A stretch of DNA of 64,000 nt from Lactuca virosa (lineage: Eukaryota > Streptophyta > Magnoliopsida > Asterales > Asteraceae): contig CAKMRJ010005523.1 of the NCBI GenBank assembly GCA_928212115.1, positions 107,270,357 through 107,334,356 of the forward strand, in the 5' to 3' direction. This document shows, in pieces, positions 25,291 through 36,726 of the stretch (position 1 is the stretch's first letter; every line of letters begins with the position of its first letter). Position numbers and translations under genes: made by a program. Below the pieces are notes generated by a model. It ran no database searches. It saw only the letters and a program-made list of their open reading frames with translations, and was not told the DNA's origin.

Positions 25291-25490
25291 TGTCATGGGC
25301 TCCCCTGCATGGTCTTATACCAAAGTGCCATGGGCTCCCCCCATGATCTTTAACCGACAAGTCATGGGCTCCCCCACATGGTCTTTCATTCGACTTCCAT
25401 GGGCTCCCCCATGGTCTTTAACTATTAAGCCAGGGGCTCCCCCACATGGTCTTATCCAAGTGTGATGGGCTCCCCCCATGGTCTTCCCTG
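25291..25490. repeat. Tandem array of CATGGGCTCCCCCATGG hairpin units in LTR D
   Basis: About six units with a period of 30-36 bp. Each contains CATGGGCTCCCC followed by (A)CATGGTCTT. The unit resembles that in LTR B (3431-3595), although these LTR families otherwise differ. Confidence 0.88.
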
Positions 25491-25825
25491 CAAGTACTAT
25501 ATAATCACTAGTATACCACTTAGCATAAAGCTAACTATCATACCACATATCTCTACTACAGCTAGTGTACCACATATCATAAAATGGGCCGGCCTTGGTG
25601 CCTTAGACCCATTGGTATGGTGAGGAGACTGACCTCTCGAATGTTGAACTGACAAGCTAAGATCAGATATATCCCACGCGATGCTCCAACTCAACTGCCT
25701 ATAATCAACATGTGCTTAACTTGTCACAATCCCGAAATACCATAAATACCCTAAAAGTCAAACCTGGTCAACAGTCCATGTTGACCTCAACTCGTCGAGT
25801 GCATCCTAACAACTCGTCGAGTTCT

Positions 25826-26170
25826 CACTACAAATAAATTTACATTTAGTGGCACAAAGTTTTAGTGGCGTTTTGTGTTTGTGCCACTATAGCATACCTT
25901 TAGTGGCACTTTTGTTTATGCCACTATAACTTTTAATAGATATAGTGGCACATTTTTTTATGACACTAATTTCCATATCTATTAGTGGCATTATAAATTA
26001 AAATGCCACTAAAAGTTTATATTTTACTAAAATAATTGATAAAATATTTAGAACCCCAAAATTAAATTTTAATTGAAAAAAATTAAAAACTTTTCATTAC
26101 CGCTCCTTTTTACATTGCGGGAAAACGAATTATTTTCACTAAAACAAAAAAAATTTAGTGCCACTTATGT
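25826..26170. repeat. CACTA left TIR and subterminal repeats
   Basis: The 31-bp TIR is followed by at least eight copies of AGTGGCAC/GTGCCACT-like motifs in both orientations. These are the expected TNPA-type binding array. Confidence 0.92.
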
Positions 26171-26284
26171 TCGTTCGTGCCTTAGGCCTTAGCCAGTGCT
26201 TCGCTCGCTGCTCGCTCCTGCCTTTCTTCTTCGTGGGAACTGCAATGCTCCGCTCCACCATGGGCTTTCGCCGATCGACCTAGC

Positions 26285-26580
26285 TTAGTCCACCGTGACT
26301 GCGATACCATTCTTCGTGAGCTAGCTTCCCTTGTCGTCTTCCTCCGTTCACAGATCCTCTTCACCGTTGCGTCCCCTTCTGCCCTAGGTCATCTTCCAGT
26401 TTAATTAGTGTAAGTTTCTTTCATCCTTTTCATTTTCCTTCTAATTTTTCTTATGTATCGGTCCACCCTAACTGCGATACCCTCTTACCTTGTCCTCCCC
26501 AGTTCACAATCGTCCTCACTACTCCGTCCCCTTCTGCCCTAAGTCATCTTCCCCTTTAATTAGTGTAAGTTGCTTTCTTT
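26285..26580. repeat. Tandem duplication in the CACTA 5' region
   Basis: Two copies (from about 26287 and 26460) share TCCACC..AACTGCGATACC, GTCCCCTTCTGCCCTA, GTCATCTTCC and TTTAATTAGTGTAAGTT. They look like a duplicated first exon/promoter block, each copy ending in a possible splice donor (GTAAGTT). Confidence 0.75.
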
Positions 26581-27166
26581 TCCTTCTAATTTCCTTCTAA
26601 TTTTTCTTACTTCACAGATTTTTATCTAATTCAACTTATCTGTTTTTTATCTAATTCACGTTATCTGAAAAATTCATGTTATCCTCACTAGGCCCTACTT
26701 TGGGGTTGATTGCAGAGACCTTAATCTACTTCACTGATTAAAGGCTTCCTGAAACTACAATTCAGAAATACTTGTAAGTTTATATTTTCCTGTATGAAAT
26801 TTTTCTGCTAAAATAATACTTGTAAAACACAGACTTTTCGAATCATCATATGAAGAAAATTGTATCAAATTTTTTTGATAAAATAATAAGTGTAATTCTT
26901 CTTGTAAATTGTTTTGGTGCATTTGAGCTTTAATTATCATACCATAACACAAATCATGATATCTTATGTGGTATTTTTATGATAGTATAGCAAATGAATA
27001 AATTGTTAGTGATATCTTATGTTGTATTTCTTATGTGGTAATAAGTGCAATTTTTCTTGAAAGTTGTTTTGCTCAATTGTTAGTATTGGTTTTTTACTTA
27101 TATAATGCTTTATTTGAACATAAGGATACTAAACTAAGCATTTGCTATTATCCTTTAGGATTAATT

Positions 27167-27639
27167 ATGGATAGATCTTGGATGTATCTTTCACCTAGAT
27201 CTAGTGACTCTTTCATAAATGGGGTGCAATTTTTTTTGAATTTTGCATTTGAGAAATCAAGTGTTGATGGGAAGATATTATGCCCATGTTCACATTGCTT
27301 GAATATGTGTTATTCAACAATAAGAGATATTTTTGATCATCTTATATGTTGGGGCTTTCGGCCGGAATACACTAAATGGGTATACCATGGGGAAGGCTCA
27401 ACTACTACATCTTCAAATACGATGACGATGGAAGAAGAAGTGCTTTTTCAACATGACATGCATGGATTGTTGAATGATCTTGTTGGCGAACACCAAGCAG
27501 GACCAAGTGAGGATAACGTGAATTGGTAAGTACTTTTGATGATATATTTAAGGAAGCTGAAGAAAAGGTGTATCCAAATTCAAAATACAACAAATTATCA
27601 TGTGTTGTGCATTTATACCATCTTAAGTGCCTTAATGAG
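27167..27639 (+). pseudogene. TNP2 transposase, N-terminal part (Transpos_assoc domain), split by the Sirevirus
   Basis: The ATG at 27167 opens MDRSWMYLSPRSSDSFINGV, then CPCSHCLNMCY and IFDHLICWGF. This is the Transpos_assoc domain (PF13963) at the N-terminus of CACTA TNP2 proteins, with Cys ligands visible. A stop at 27527-27529 follows, and the family text resumes one frame over from about 27535 (DDIFKEAEEKVYPNSKYNKL) up to the Sirevirus at 27640. The frame at 27637-27639 joins directly to 40857 across the insert. Confidence 0.9.
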
Positions 27640-27975
27640 TGTAAGGGTAAATAGAGTTGTAATTAGTCGAAGGGTTTCATGTCTTCGAATGTACCGAGTC
27701 TTCGTATCTTATGTAATCTATTTTACTAAGGCATTGTATTCGAAGCTTAACGCATAGTCCTTAGTATATTTTTTGTACGCTTTCCTCTCCTATAAATAGG
27801 AGTGTTTACTAGAGTCATATGTACGGTCTTTACAGAATTGTCATTAGCACTCTGTAAAACTTGAGAGCGTAATAGAGCTGAAACAAGATCATATTTACAT
27901 CTGTGTTCAAATATCGCAATTCTACTTTGATCATTTAACTCTGATTCATTTCATACTCGATTAATTGATTCATCA
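27640..27975 (+). repeat. 5' LTR of the Sirevirus-like element
   Basis: TGTAAGGG...TTCATCA, 336 bp. TATA box TATAAAT at 27791-27797. Confidence 0.97.
27791..27797 (+). promoter_or_regulatory. LTR TATA box
   Basis: TATAAATAGG lies in the middle of the 336-bp LTR, preceded by a CT-rich stretch. The 3' LTR copy (40667-40673) has one G-to-A change just after the box. Confidence 0.75.
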
Positions 27976-27977
27976 AT

Positions 27978-27990
27978 TGGTATCATAGCA
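27978..27990 (+). promoter_or_regulatory. Primer-binding site of the Sirevirus-like element
   Basis: TGGTATCATAGCA starts two bases after the LTR. It matches initiator Met-tRNA except at one position (the family usually reads TGGTATCAGAGC). Confidence 0.9.
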
Positions 27991-28252
27991 GGAATCATAT
28001 CTCTGATCTGATTTTCATCTTTTCAAAAGTTTTTAAATCAACTTTTTGGTTTAAGAAAAAAGCAACTTTTTGGTTTAAGAATTCCGCACTTTTTGAAAGT
28101 GAAAAATTCATTGGATCTAAGTCTGTGATTCGATTCTGCACTTGAATCATTGAATCGAGTGTTCTGCTAGTGATTCTGATTTGAATCATATAGTTTGTTG
28201 TCAAATTCTCAAAGTTTATTCAAAAATTCTCAAGGAATTATTCCATACATCA

Positions 28253-29460
28253 ATGGCGTCTTTCAATCTTAATTCCATGACTTCATTTTCTCATCTTCTA
28301 GGATCATCCACCAAAATTCCTATGCTAATCCCTGAGTATTACGATCAATGGGCTGATCGTATGCAGGATTATCTCAACGGATTGGATGAAGAACTGTGGA
28401 ATTGCATTTCTGGCAATCTCAATCCACCAATGAATGTTCAACCAATTGGATCATCTTCTGGAAGTTCTGAAGTTGAGAATAAGTCTGATCGTCTAAAAAG
28501 CTAGAGAAGAGATGCGTGAGAGAGCTAAGAGGTGCTTTGCCTCCAGTTGTTTACAACTATGTGAGGAGTTGTACAACTGCAAAGGAGATCTGGAACAATC
28601 TCAAGGAGAATTTTCAGGGGAGTGAGAAGACAAAAGTTAACTCTGTGAAGCAATGCTTAGTGGAACTGAAGGACTTCAGACAGAAAGATGGTGAAACGAT
28701 TGAAGTTTACTACGATCGTCTTAATGAATTAATCTATCGATGCAATCGATATGGTATCACCAGATCAGCCATGGAGTTCAATTTAATTTTTGTTATGGGT
28801 CTTCGTAAGGAGTGGCGTAGTGTGAGCATAATGGTTAAGAATCAACAGTGCTTTGATACGTCAACTTTGAATGACTTGTACAATCAGCTGAAGTCTCATG
28901 AAAGCGAAGTGAACGAAATTGCTGAAGAATGGAAGGCAAGTTTGGGAGGTCCACTAGCTTTGGTTTCGAAGATCTCTGAAAGGGAAGCTGAGAAAGATGT
29001 TTCAGACGAAGACGAAGGGTTCATCATGAATTCAGATGATGAGGCGATTGCTTTCTATTCAAACAATCGTGTGAAAAAGTTCTTCAAAAAGCCATTCAAT
29101 CCGAAGGCAAAGTCATCTGAGACAAAAGGGAATTTTATGAGTAAAAGTGTTGGGGATGAGAAGAAGAAGGAAGAGAAGAAAGATATGAAGTTTGTTGAGG
29201 GAAAAACAGAGAAAAAGTTAAAGGGAGATGCTGGGATTGATTGTCATTATTGCAACGGGGCTAATCATTTAGCTAATGATTGCATGCTAAGGAAAAAAGA
29301 TGAGAAAAAGAATAAGACGAAGGATGAAGCGTACTATGTGGAAAAGTTGGAGGAGGTGCGTACGAAGGCAAAGAATCTTTCATTAGTTGCTCGTGGTGAA
29401 CAAGAAGAAGATGGAACTTATCAAATTTGGTCATCTGGATCAGATGATGAGGAAATGTGA
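28253..29460 (+). pseudogene. Sirevirus gag: capsid and zinc knuckle, frameshifted
   Basis: The ATG at 28253 (MASFNLNSM) opens gag. The capsid-like start (KIPMLIPEYYDQWADRMQDY) is typical of copia UBN2-type gag. A one-base frameshift in the A run at about 28495-28499 gives a stop at 28502-28504, and the family text continues in another frame to a TGA at 29458-29460. UBN2 wording continues there (NSVKQCLVELKDFRQKDGE). One zinc knuckle, CHYCNGANHLANDC, lies at 29241-29283, after a Lys/Glu-rich segment. The normal role is assembly of the RNA-binding particle. The breaks make this copy non-functional unless the A-run call is a sequencing error. Confidence 0.9.
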
Positions 29461-31690
29461 AATCCAACCCACTGAGCAATGTATGCAAAGATGGAAGAAG
29501 ATTCAGATGAGGAGGAATACGAAGTTCATGGGAGATGCTTCGTATCAAAAGCTGCTGACAAATCTCCGATGACCACGAAGGTACGTAATATTCTTGAATC
29601 TTTCAATATTCCAGTACATGCTTATAATTCTGAATTAGTATCTTTCGATGAAACTGTTACTTATTTTGATTCAATTGTGGTATCTGCTAGCAATGAGGCT
29701 AAGAAGCTGTCTATGCAGTTGCTAGAGACACAGAAGAAACTAGATTCGAAAATTACTAAGATAGATTGTTTAGAACTTCAAATAACTAATATCATGGTGG
29801 ATAGGGATAACTTGTCTAGTGAATCGAAACTGTTGTTAGCCCAGAGGAACATTTACTGTAATTCGGCTAAAAGATTGTATGGGAAATTAACTGAACTACA
29901 TCATTCATGCGAAATCAGTAAAGAACAACATAGAAAATTGCTGCCATTTTTAGCTTATGAAAGAGCTACGGTAGATAACATTTCGTATGACTGTGAAAAA
30001 GAAATAGCTGATTTTAACAAAGTTCCAAATGATAAGTATAGATATGGAATAGTCAAAGTAGATGAATGTCTTGATTCAACTGAATTGGTTAAAATTGTAA
30101 ATGACACTTTGACTAAGTCTGAACAAATTCACATCTTGAAAAAGACTGAGAATTCAACATCTGATTCTCAATCTAATTTTGCTGATATTGAGGATAATTC
30201 TGACAATATTAGTGAAATCAGTGAGATTGAGGATGTTGATTGTTCTCAGTTGTCTATTATAAATGTTGCATCATCATTTAAAGGAAAAGAAAAAGGTAAG
30301 GATTTGTTGGTTGAGATTGACACTGATCAACCCTCAACTTCGAAAGTTTGTGATGTGGACTTTGAGGAAGTCAAAGACAGCCAAACAGATGATAGTGATG
30401 ATGAAGAAGAAAAGAACATTGAGAAGGAAAAGGAAACTACAAAAGAAGAGGCAACTCCTCGAATAGTAGTTGATCAAGTGTATGGAGATACACAAAAGTT
30501 CGAAAAAGTAATGAATGAAAAAGGTGAACACTATCTTGAAACAAATACAGTGGTTTATCCAAATTTCAAATGTACAGATGATGTCATTTTTCCAAATCAA
30601 GTTTTCGTAACTACTGGAAATGTTGAAAATATCAAACCCGAATTAAAGAAATTAATTGAGGAGGATAATTCAAAAACAACTGATGAAGGCTTTTTCGTAA
30701 ATCAAAACACAGTTGAAAACAACTTAACAAAGAATTTGTATGTGTTTCAACGACAAAAACCACAAAGCCAATGGGTTGAAAAATCAAAAATTGAAAAAGA
30801 GAATACAAAACATGTTGAAAAGGAAAATGAAAAAGTTGTCAAACTAAACTCTAAGGAATTTAAAGATCAAATTGACAAATTTTCGAAGGAAAACAACATT
30901 TCAAAACGACAAGCAAGAAAGAAAATATTTTGGCAAAATATTGAGTCTCAAAAATTGTCTGAATCACAATCAACCAAAAATGTTTTCAAAGCTAAAAATT
31001 CTTCTTTTTCAACAAAAACTCACCATTCATCTCAATCCATTCATACAAGGTCTGAAGAGAATAAGCAACCAAAGTTTTCGAAAGTTTCTGACACTAACAA
31101 ATCAAGAGCATTTTCAAATAAATCTAATTCAAATCAACAAGTCTTTCAAAATCAACATTTTAAATCAACTGTTGATACATCATATGCTCATCCCAAAGTT
31201 AATTTTGTTCCTCAAAAGCCAAATTTTCCTAATCATACGAAGAAACAAACACTAAAGGCTTCGCATGAAAAAGGCATAACTTCAAGGAAAAATATAGATC
31301 ACTGGCTCGAAGGACACCGGAAAAGTTTATCAATCCAACAAATACTCAGAAAAACAAATCAACGAAGCTTATGAAAAGTATGTCAATACTTCTTCGAATG
31401 GAAGTTCATCCTCAAAAGATTCGAACATCTCCATCAAAGCTTGGAGACCAGTCACAAAAGCGAAGACAGTTCAGTCACAAACTCAAAATGCGAAGGGTAA
31501 AGTCAGTGAACATCCGAAACCAACAAAATCTTATGTTTCGGTTCCTACAAATGATGATGTGGACATTATTGATAGTCTCAAAACTAAAGTTTGTGACTGG
31601 GTCAAAAATTCTTCATTTAATTCCATGTTGAAATCTAATTTCCAAGGACCCAAAAAGTCTTGGGTACCTAAAATTTTCCACTGATTGTAG
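29461..31690 (+). pseudogene. Sirevirus gag C-terminal extension, long acidic/coiled-coil region
   Basis: The same frame as the zinc-knuckle part resumes after two stops (29458-29460 and 29473-29475). From 29479 to 31374 it encodes 631 residues: a helical, Leu-heptad-like segment (about residues 65-170, KLSMQLLETQKKLDSKITKI), a very acidic stretch (about 215-310), then a Lys/Ser/Asn-rich tail. After a frame change near 31300 the text continues in the pol frame to WVPK at about 31660-31675 and stops at 31682-31684 and 31688-31690, just before the protease. Such long gag tails are a Sirevirus trait. The function is unknown to me. Confidence 0.75.
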
Positions 31691-34600
31691 GTACTATGTG
31701 ACGAGCAATATGATAACAAGTGGTACATTGATAGTGGTTGCTCTCGTCACATGACTGGGAAGAAGGAAAATTTACGAGATTTTCGAAGTCTCAAAAATGC
31801 TGGAGTAGTAAAATTTGGGAACAATAAAAAATGTCAAGTCAAAGGATATGGGAAGATCACAAATGGACAATTCACAGTGAATCGTGTTGCATATGTTGAA
31901 GGTCTCCAACATAACTTGATAAGTGTTTCTCAACTTGTTGTGGGCACTGGCAATCAAGTTCTCTTTAACGAAGAAGGAAGTATTATTTCGAATGTCAACA
32001 CAAACGAAGTGTTACTGAAATCCAAAAGGAAAGGTGACATGTTCACTCTGGACATCAATCCTATTGTAGGCAAACCTGCTGTATGCCTTCTTTCGAAAGC
32101 CACATCTGATCTAAGCTGGCTATGGCATCGAAGACTTTCACATCTCAACTTTCGAAACATCAATAAACTGGTGGTACAAGATCTGGTAAGAGGTTTACCT
32201 GTACTTAAATTTGATAATGATTCTTTATGTGCAGCTTGTGAAGTTGGCAAGCAACATAAACAAGGTCATCCAATAACGATAGATTCGAAAATTGTTGCAC
32301 CTCTGGAGCTTTTACATATTGATTTGTGTGGTCCTTCGACTGTTTCAACTCTCAACAAGAAACGGTACATTTTAGTTATTGTTGATGATTTTTCCAGATT
32401 TACGTGGGTTTATTTTCTCAGGCTTAAATCCGAAGTTGCACAAATCATGATTGATTTTATCAAAAAGATGGAAACGACATTAAAGAAGATTGTTCGAAAG
32501 ATCAAGAGTGATCATGGAACTGAATTTAAGAACAATGTTCTTGATTCATTTTTGGTGGACAAAGGGATTTCGCATAATTTTTCATCTCCTTACACACCAC
32601 AACAAAATGGTGTTGTAGAACGACGGAATCGCTCACTATGCGAAGCAGCAAGAACCATGTTGGCATATGCAAATTTACCTCAATATCTTTGGGCTGAGGC
32701 AATATCCACTGCATGTTTTACTCAGAACAGATCTTTCATACACAGGCGTTTTAATATTACACCATACGAAATTCAGAATAATCGTAAACCTAATGTGAAA
32801 TTCTTTCATGTTTTCGGATGTAGGTGCTTTATTATGAATCTCAAGGATCATCTTTCGAAATTTCAAGCAAAAGCTGATGAAGGGATTTTTCTTGGATATT
32901 CGCACAATACTTTAAATGACGAAGTGCATTCTTTCGAGGGGGAGAAAGAAAGATTGAATGCTAGAGTTGAGGGGGAGCATATAGAAAATATTGCAAATAA
33001 TAATGATTTTGATGATGTTTGTTCGATTGCAGGTTCTGAGAATGATGATATATACGAAGATGCTCCTTTGGAATTTGATCCAGCATATCCACCAATGGAA
33101 AAATGGACAAGAGATCATCCGAAGGATCAAGTAATTGGGAATCCACAAGAGGGAGTTTTAACAAGAGCTCAAATTCATGCAAAGAATGAGGTATTGAATA
33201 CTCATCAAGAATTTTGCATGTTCAATGTTTTCATATCTAAAATTGAACCAAAAACAATTAAGGTTGCAATGGAACACTCAGATTGGGTTGTTGCAATGCA
33301 ATCTGAATTGTCTGAATTTGAACGAAACAAGGTTTGGAGATTAATTCCTAAACCTGAAAATGTTTCGATTGTCGGGTTAAAATGGATTTTCAAAAATAAA
33401 ACCGACAAAGATGGAAACATTGTTCGAAACAAAGCCAGACTTGTTGTTAAAGGATATTCACAACAAGAAGGAATCGACTATGAAGAAACTTTTGCCCCTG
33501 TCGCAAGACTCGAGGCTGTTCGAATATTTCTGGCATATGCAGCTCATAAAGATTTTGATGTTTATCAAATGGACGTGAAGTGTGCATTTTTAAATGGAGA
33601 GCTTGAAGAGACTGTTTATGTGGAACAACCCCCAGGTTTTATTAACGAAGAATATCCAAATCATGTTTATATTTTAGATAAGGCAGTTTATGGTTTAAAA
33701 CAAGCACCAAGAGCATGGTATGCCACTCTAACTTCGTTTTTGAAACAATCTAAATTTAAACAAGGATCTGTTGATCCCACATTATTTCGAAAGAAAGTTG
33801 GGAATCATCTAATGCTTGTTCAAATTTATGTTGATGATATTATTTTTGGCTCAACTGACCCTGCTTTGTCTAAGGAATTCGAAGATTTGATGAAAAGTAA
33901 GTTCGAAATGAGCATGATGGGCAAAATCAATAATTTTCTTGGATTGAATATTCGTCAAAACAGAAATGGAATTTTCATCAATCAAGAAAAATATACGAAG
34001 AATCTGCTCGAAAAGTTTGGATTGACGAATAACACGAAGTTACGTGTTCCAATGGCAACAGGCATAAAGTTGACACCGTCGTTAGATAAACCAGCTGTTG
34101 ATATAACTCTTTATCGAAGCATGATTGGTTCATTACTTTATCTCACAGCAAGTAGACCTGATATCATGTTTTTTGTGTGTAATTGTGCCAGGTATCAGTC
34201 TAATCCACGAGAGCCACATCTCACTGCTGTGAAGAACATATTTCGTTATCTTAAAGGAACAATTTCGTTAGGATTGTGGTATCCTTCGAAAACTGGATTT
34301 TTCGTCCAAGCATATTCGGATGCAGACTTGGGTGGTTGTAATCTTGATCGAAAAAGTACAAGTGGTGGATGTCAATTTCTTGATGGCAAATTGGTGAGCT
34401 GGCAATGGAAAAAGCAAACATGTGTATCAATCTCAACAGCTGAAGCAGAATATGTGGCTGCTGCTGCTTGCACTTCACAAATAATATGGATTCAAAGTCA
34501 ATTACGTGATTATGCAATTAATATGAAAAAGATTCCATTATATTGTGATTCTCAAAGTGCAATACGAATTTGTCATAATCCTGTGCAGCATTCGAAGACT

Positions 34601-34795
34601 AAACATATAGCTCTTCGTTATCATTTTATCAAGGATCACGTGGAGGATGGAAATATTGAAGTACATTTCGTGAAAACAACTGATCAGTTAGCTGATATTT
34701 TCACGAAGGCATTAGATGAAAAATCTCTTGTGCGAATTATAGAAGGACTTGGAATGATCGATGGAAATTCAGTTCCATGCGAAAAAGAAGAATGA
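31691..34795 (+). CDS. Sirevirus Pol: protease (partial), integrase, RT, RNase H
   Basis: Open from 31691 with protease DSG at 31730-31738. Counting from the ATG at 31751 (1014 residues): integrase zinc ligands H126, H131, C160 and C163; catalytic D191, D254 and E290; RT YVDD at 693-696; RNase H with D857, E900, D933 and D982. All catalytic residues I looked for are present. A segment is missing between the integrase (EGIFLGYS, residue 383) and the pre-RT linker: the usual 'KAYRVFN...VEE' block is replaced by a short GGGGGAG-containing insert, so an in-frame internal deletion is likely. Two stops just upstream (31682-31690) separate it from gag. It would act in cytoplasmic particles and then in nuclear integration. 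Confidence 0.9.
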   Translation, partial: VLCDEQYDNKWYIDSGCSRHMTGKKENLRDFRSLKNAGVVKFGNNKKCQVKGYGKITNGQFTVNRVAYVEGLQHNLISVSQLVVGTGNQVLFNEEGSIISNVNTNEVLLKSKRKGDMFTLDINPIVGKPAVCLLSKATSDLSWLWHRRLSHLNFRNINKLVVQDLVRGLPVLKFDNDSLCAACEVGKQHKQGHPITIDSKIVAPLELLHIDLCGPSTVSTLNKKRYILVIVDDFSRFTWVYFLRLKSEVAQIMIDFIKKMETTLKKIVRKIKSDHGTEFKNNVLDSFLVDKGISHNFSSPYTPQQNGVVERRNRSLCEAARTMLAYANLPQYLWAEAISTACFTQNRSFIHRRFNITPYEIQNNRKPNVKFFHVFGCRCFIMNLKDHLSKFQAKADEGIFLGYSHNTLNDEVHSFEGEKERLNARVEGEHIENIANNNDFDDVCSIAGSENDDIYEDAPLEFDPAYPPMEKWTRDHPKDQVIGNPQEGVLTRAQIHAKNEVLNTHQEFCMFNVFISKIEPKTIKVAMEHSDWVVAMQSELSEFERNKVWRLIPKPENVSIVGLKWIFKNKTDKDGNIVRNKARLVVKGYSQQEGIDYEETFAPVARLEAVRIFLAYAAHKDFDVYQMDVKCAFLNGELEETVYVEQPPGFINEEYPNHVYILDKAVYGLKQAPRAWYATLTSFLKQSKFKQGSVDPTLFRKKVGNHLMLVQIYVDDIIFGSTDPALSKEFEDLMKSKFEMSMMGKINNFLGLNIRQNRNGIFINQEKYTKNLLEKFGLTNNTKLRVPMATGIKLTPSLDKPAVDITLYRSMIGSLLYLTASRPDIMFFVCNCARYQSNPREPHLTAVKNIFRYLKGTISLGLWYPSKTGFFVQAYSDADLGGCNLDRKSTSGGCQFLDGKLVSWQWKKQTCVSISTAEAEYVAAAACTSQIIWIQSQLRDYAINMKKIPLYCDSQSAIRICHNPVQHSKTKHIALRYHFIKDHVEDGNIEVHFVKTTDQLADIFTKALDEKSLVRIIEGLGMIDGNSVPCEKEE

Positions 34796-34854
34796 TGGGT
34801 GACAAAGCATGAATCAGAGGCGCTGAATAAAAGATAACGCAAAGTCATTCAGCA

Positions 34855-35003
34855 TTCAGCGGTTACTGTTCATAGTCAACGCTTCGACCCCTTCGAATTC
34901 GCATGTTTGTCACTTATTTTAAGGGTTGATTCAGTGGTTACTGTTCATAGTCAACGCTTCGACCCCTTCGAATTCGTATATTAATCACTTCTCAAGGGAC
35001 GAT
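34855..35003. repeat. About 75-bp tandem duplication after pol
   Basis: The phrase GGTTACTGTTCATAGTCAAC and the following CGCTTCGACCCCTTCGAATTCG occur at 34861 and 34937, 76 bp apart, within longer diverged units. Confidence 0.9.
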
Positions 35004-35033
35004 AAAATTTCGTGTTTTGCAACAAGTATTATT

Positions 35034-35290
35034 TCAAATTTTCGAAAAATCCAAAATCCAAAAAGATTTTCTTTTGTTTTGTATTTCAAATTTTCGAAAA
35101 ATCAAAAATCCAAAAAGATTTTCTTTTGTTTTGTATTTCAAATTTTCGAAAAATCAAAAATCCAAAAAGATTTTCTTTTGTTTTTGTCTTTCAAATTTTC
35201 GAAAAATTAAAAATCCAAAAAGACTTTCTTTTGTTTTGTATTTCAAATTTTCGAAAACTTCAAAACAACAAAAATATTTTCAGTTTTATT
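35034..35290. repeat. 52-54-bp tandem repeat, about five units, in the Sirevirus spacer
   Basis: TTTCAAATTTTCGAAAAA followed by TCCAAAAAGATTTTCTTTTG recurs at about 35034, 35087, 35139, 35191 and 35243. The last unit is diverged. Each unit contains the palindrome AATTTTCGAAAAT-like core with TTCGAA. Confidence 0.93.
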
Positions 35291-36631
35291 TTGTTGCAGA
35301 ACATCATGAAGATATAAGATGGAATATGTTTGCAGTTCTAGGGTCAGGTAAATTTTTTCGTATGAATTGATCAATATTTTTCGCATTTTGAACTAGTTAA
35401 GTTGTCCCTAGAAGCATGCTGCTGCATGTTGTCCAAAGCCTCCAATGACTCAATGTGTGTGTACGAAAGCCTTAATGAAATTCTTCATACGAAAATTTCT
35501 TCCCAATCAGGCTTGTATTCACATTAGTCTCCTGAGCTACCTGACTCTTCTCATATGAGTAAAGAGTTTACTGTTTTGTCCAAATATAACAGAGGTACAC
35601 TTCGTGTCTTCACCAATCTTTTTCATCTAAAATTTCTTTCACAATCACACACAAAGACATATGTCCGAGAGGTCTCTGATCAAACCAATCGAGACTTAGA
35701 CATATCAACAATCTGTGTTAATGATCTTACATCATGAGACCGTGATGAAAGTGAAACCCAAATTTCTTGCAAATTAAGGAATTGACGGGGAACTATGTTC
35801 CAGATTTTACGAAACATTTGTTTCAGTACCTATTTTCAAAACTCCAAATCATATTCATTTCATATGAGTGATCTTGATCAAACATTCGAAACCCACGATG
35901 TTTGTTACCCAACAAGATCCAGCACAAATTTTTTTCATGAATATGATTTCCGTGTGAGTTTACTTCGAATCCCAAAGTTACTTTAAACATTTTTCAAAAC
36001 AAACTTGTCAATGACTACACTGGTTAAACAAGTAATTTCTGTTACAATTTCTCACCTTATGTTTAGGTTGACATGTAACGAATTTTTTTTTCTACCCACG
36101 AAGCCTAATAAAAAGAAGCCCTTTGATACTTATCAATAAGTATTCGATTGTAATTCACGGGAACCCACACAAGCAATTGATCATTTCTCTTAATGATTAA
36201 TGAAGTAATCTTTGCCCGGGATTTAATCTGCTTTTGTGTCAATGGTTTGACATCACATTATCCCATATTTTTCTTATATTTGTTTCTCGTCTATATTCTT
36301 TGGAACACTGCACTCACGAAATCCTTGAGGTTCTGAGTAATACCAACTCAGGCTGATGATTTCGAACTTCTGGCGTATGACTTCGCTTTTCAACCCAAAA
36401 GTGAAAGAGCCTTGCTTCCATACGAAGAGTCATAACGGTTACAAATCATCTTGGGGATAACAATACAGGCTGTCTGCATATGACGTATGGTATTCTGTCC
36501 GGTTCTCTAGGAGATGTGACAGTTCCTTTTTGACGCATGGCTACTTTTACGCACTAATGGTCCGATTTTCAAGGTGCCACGTCGGATCTCATTAAATGCA
36601 TCCCGCTTCAAATTCAAAAATCAGGGTTACA

Positions 36632-36638
36632 TATAAAA
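36632..36638 (+). promoter_or_regulatory. Internal TATA-like box ahead of the extra reading frame
   Basis: TATAAAA lies 95 bp upstream of the ATG at 36727, preceded by CCACGTCGG and followed by a CT-rich leader (TTCATCATCATCCTC) and AAACCCTAACAATGGCG. This layout is that of a plant nuclear gene promoter and start site, which is unusual inside a retrotransposon. Confidence 0.5.
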
Positions 36639-36726
36639 GGGGATTCAAGGGTTACTTTTCAATTTACGCGATCAAAACAAACAACTTTCTAAATTCTCTG
36701 TTCATCATCATCCTCAAACCCTAACA

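Larger units (their letters stand above)
34796..36630 (+). other. Sirevirus spacer between pol and the extra reading frame
   Basis: No supported gene, but two tandem repeats (34855-35003, 35034-35290), many TTCGAA-type motifs, and the run-up to the TATA-like box at 36632. Short open frames over the repeats are by-products of the repeat period. Confidence 0.7.

Noticed and set aside
34926..35370. Overlapping open frames with repeated SNFRKIKNPKRFSFVL-type text
   Set aside because: They are produced by the 52-bp tandem repeat read in several frames, and no start context or conservation is evident.
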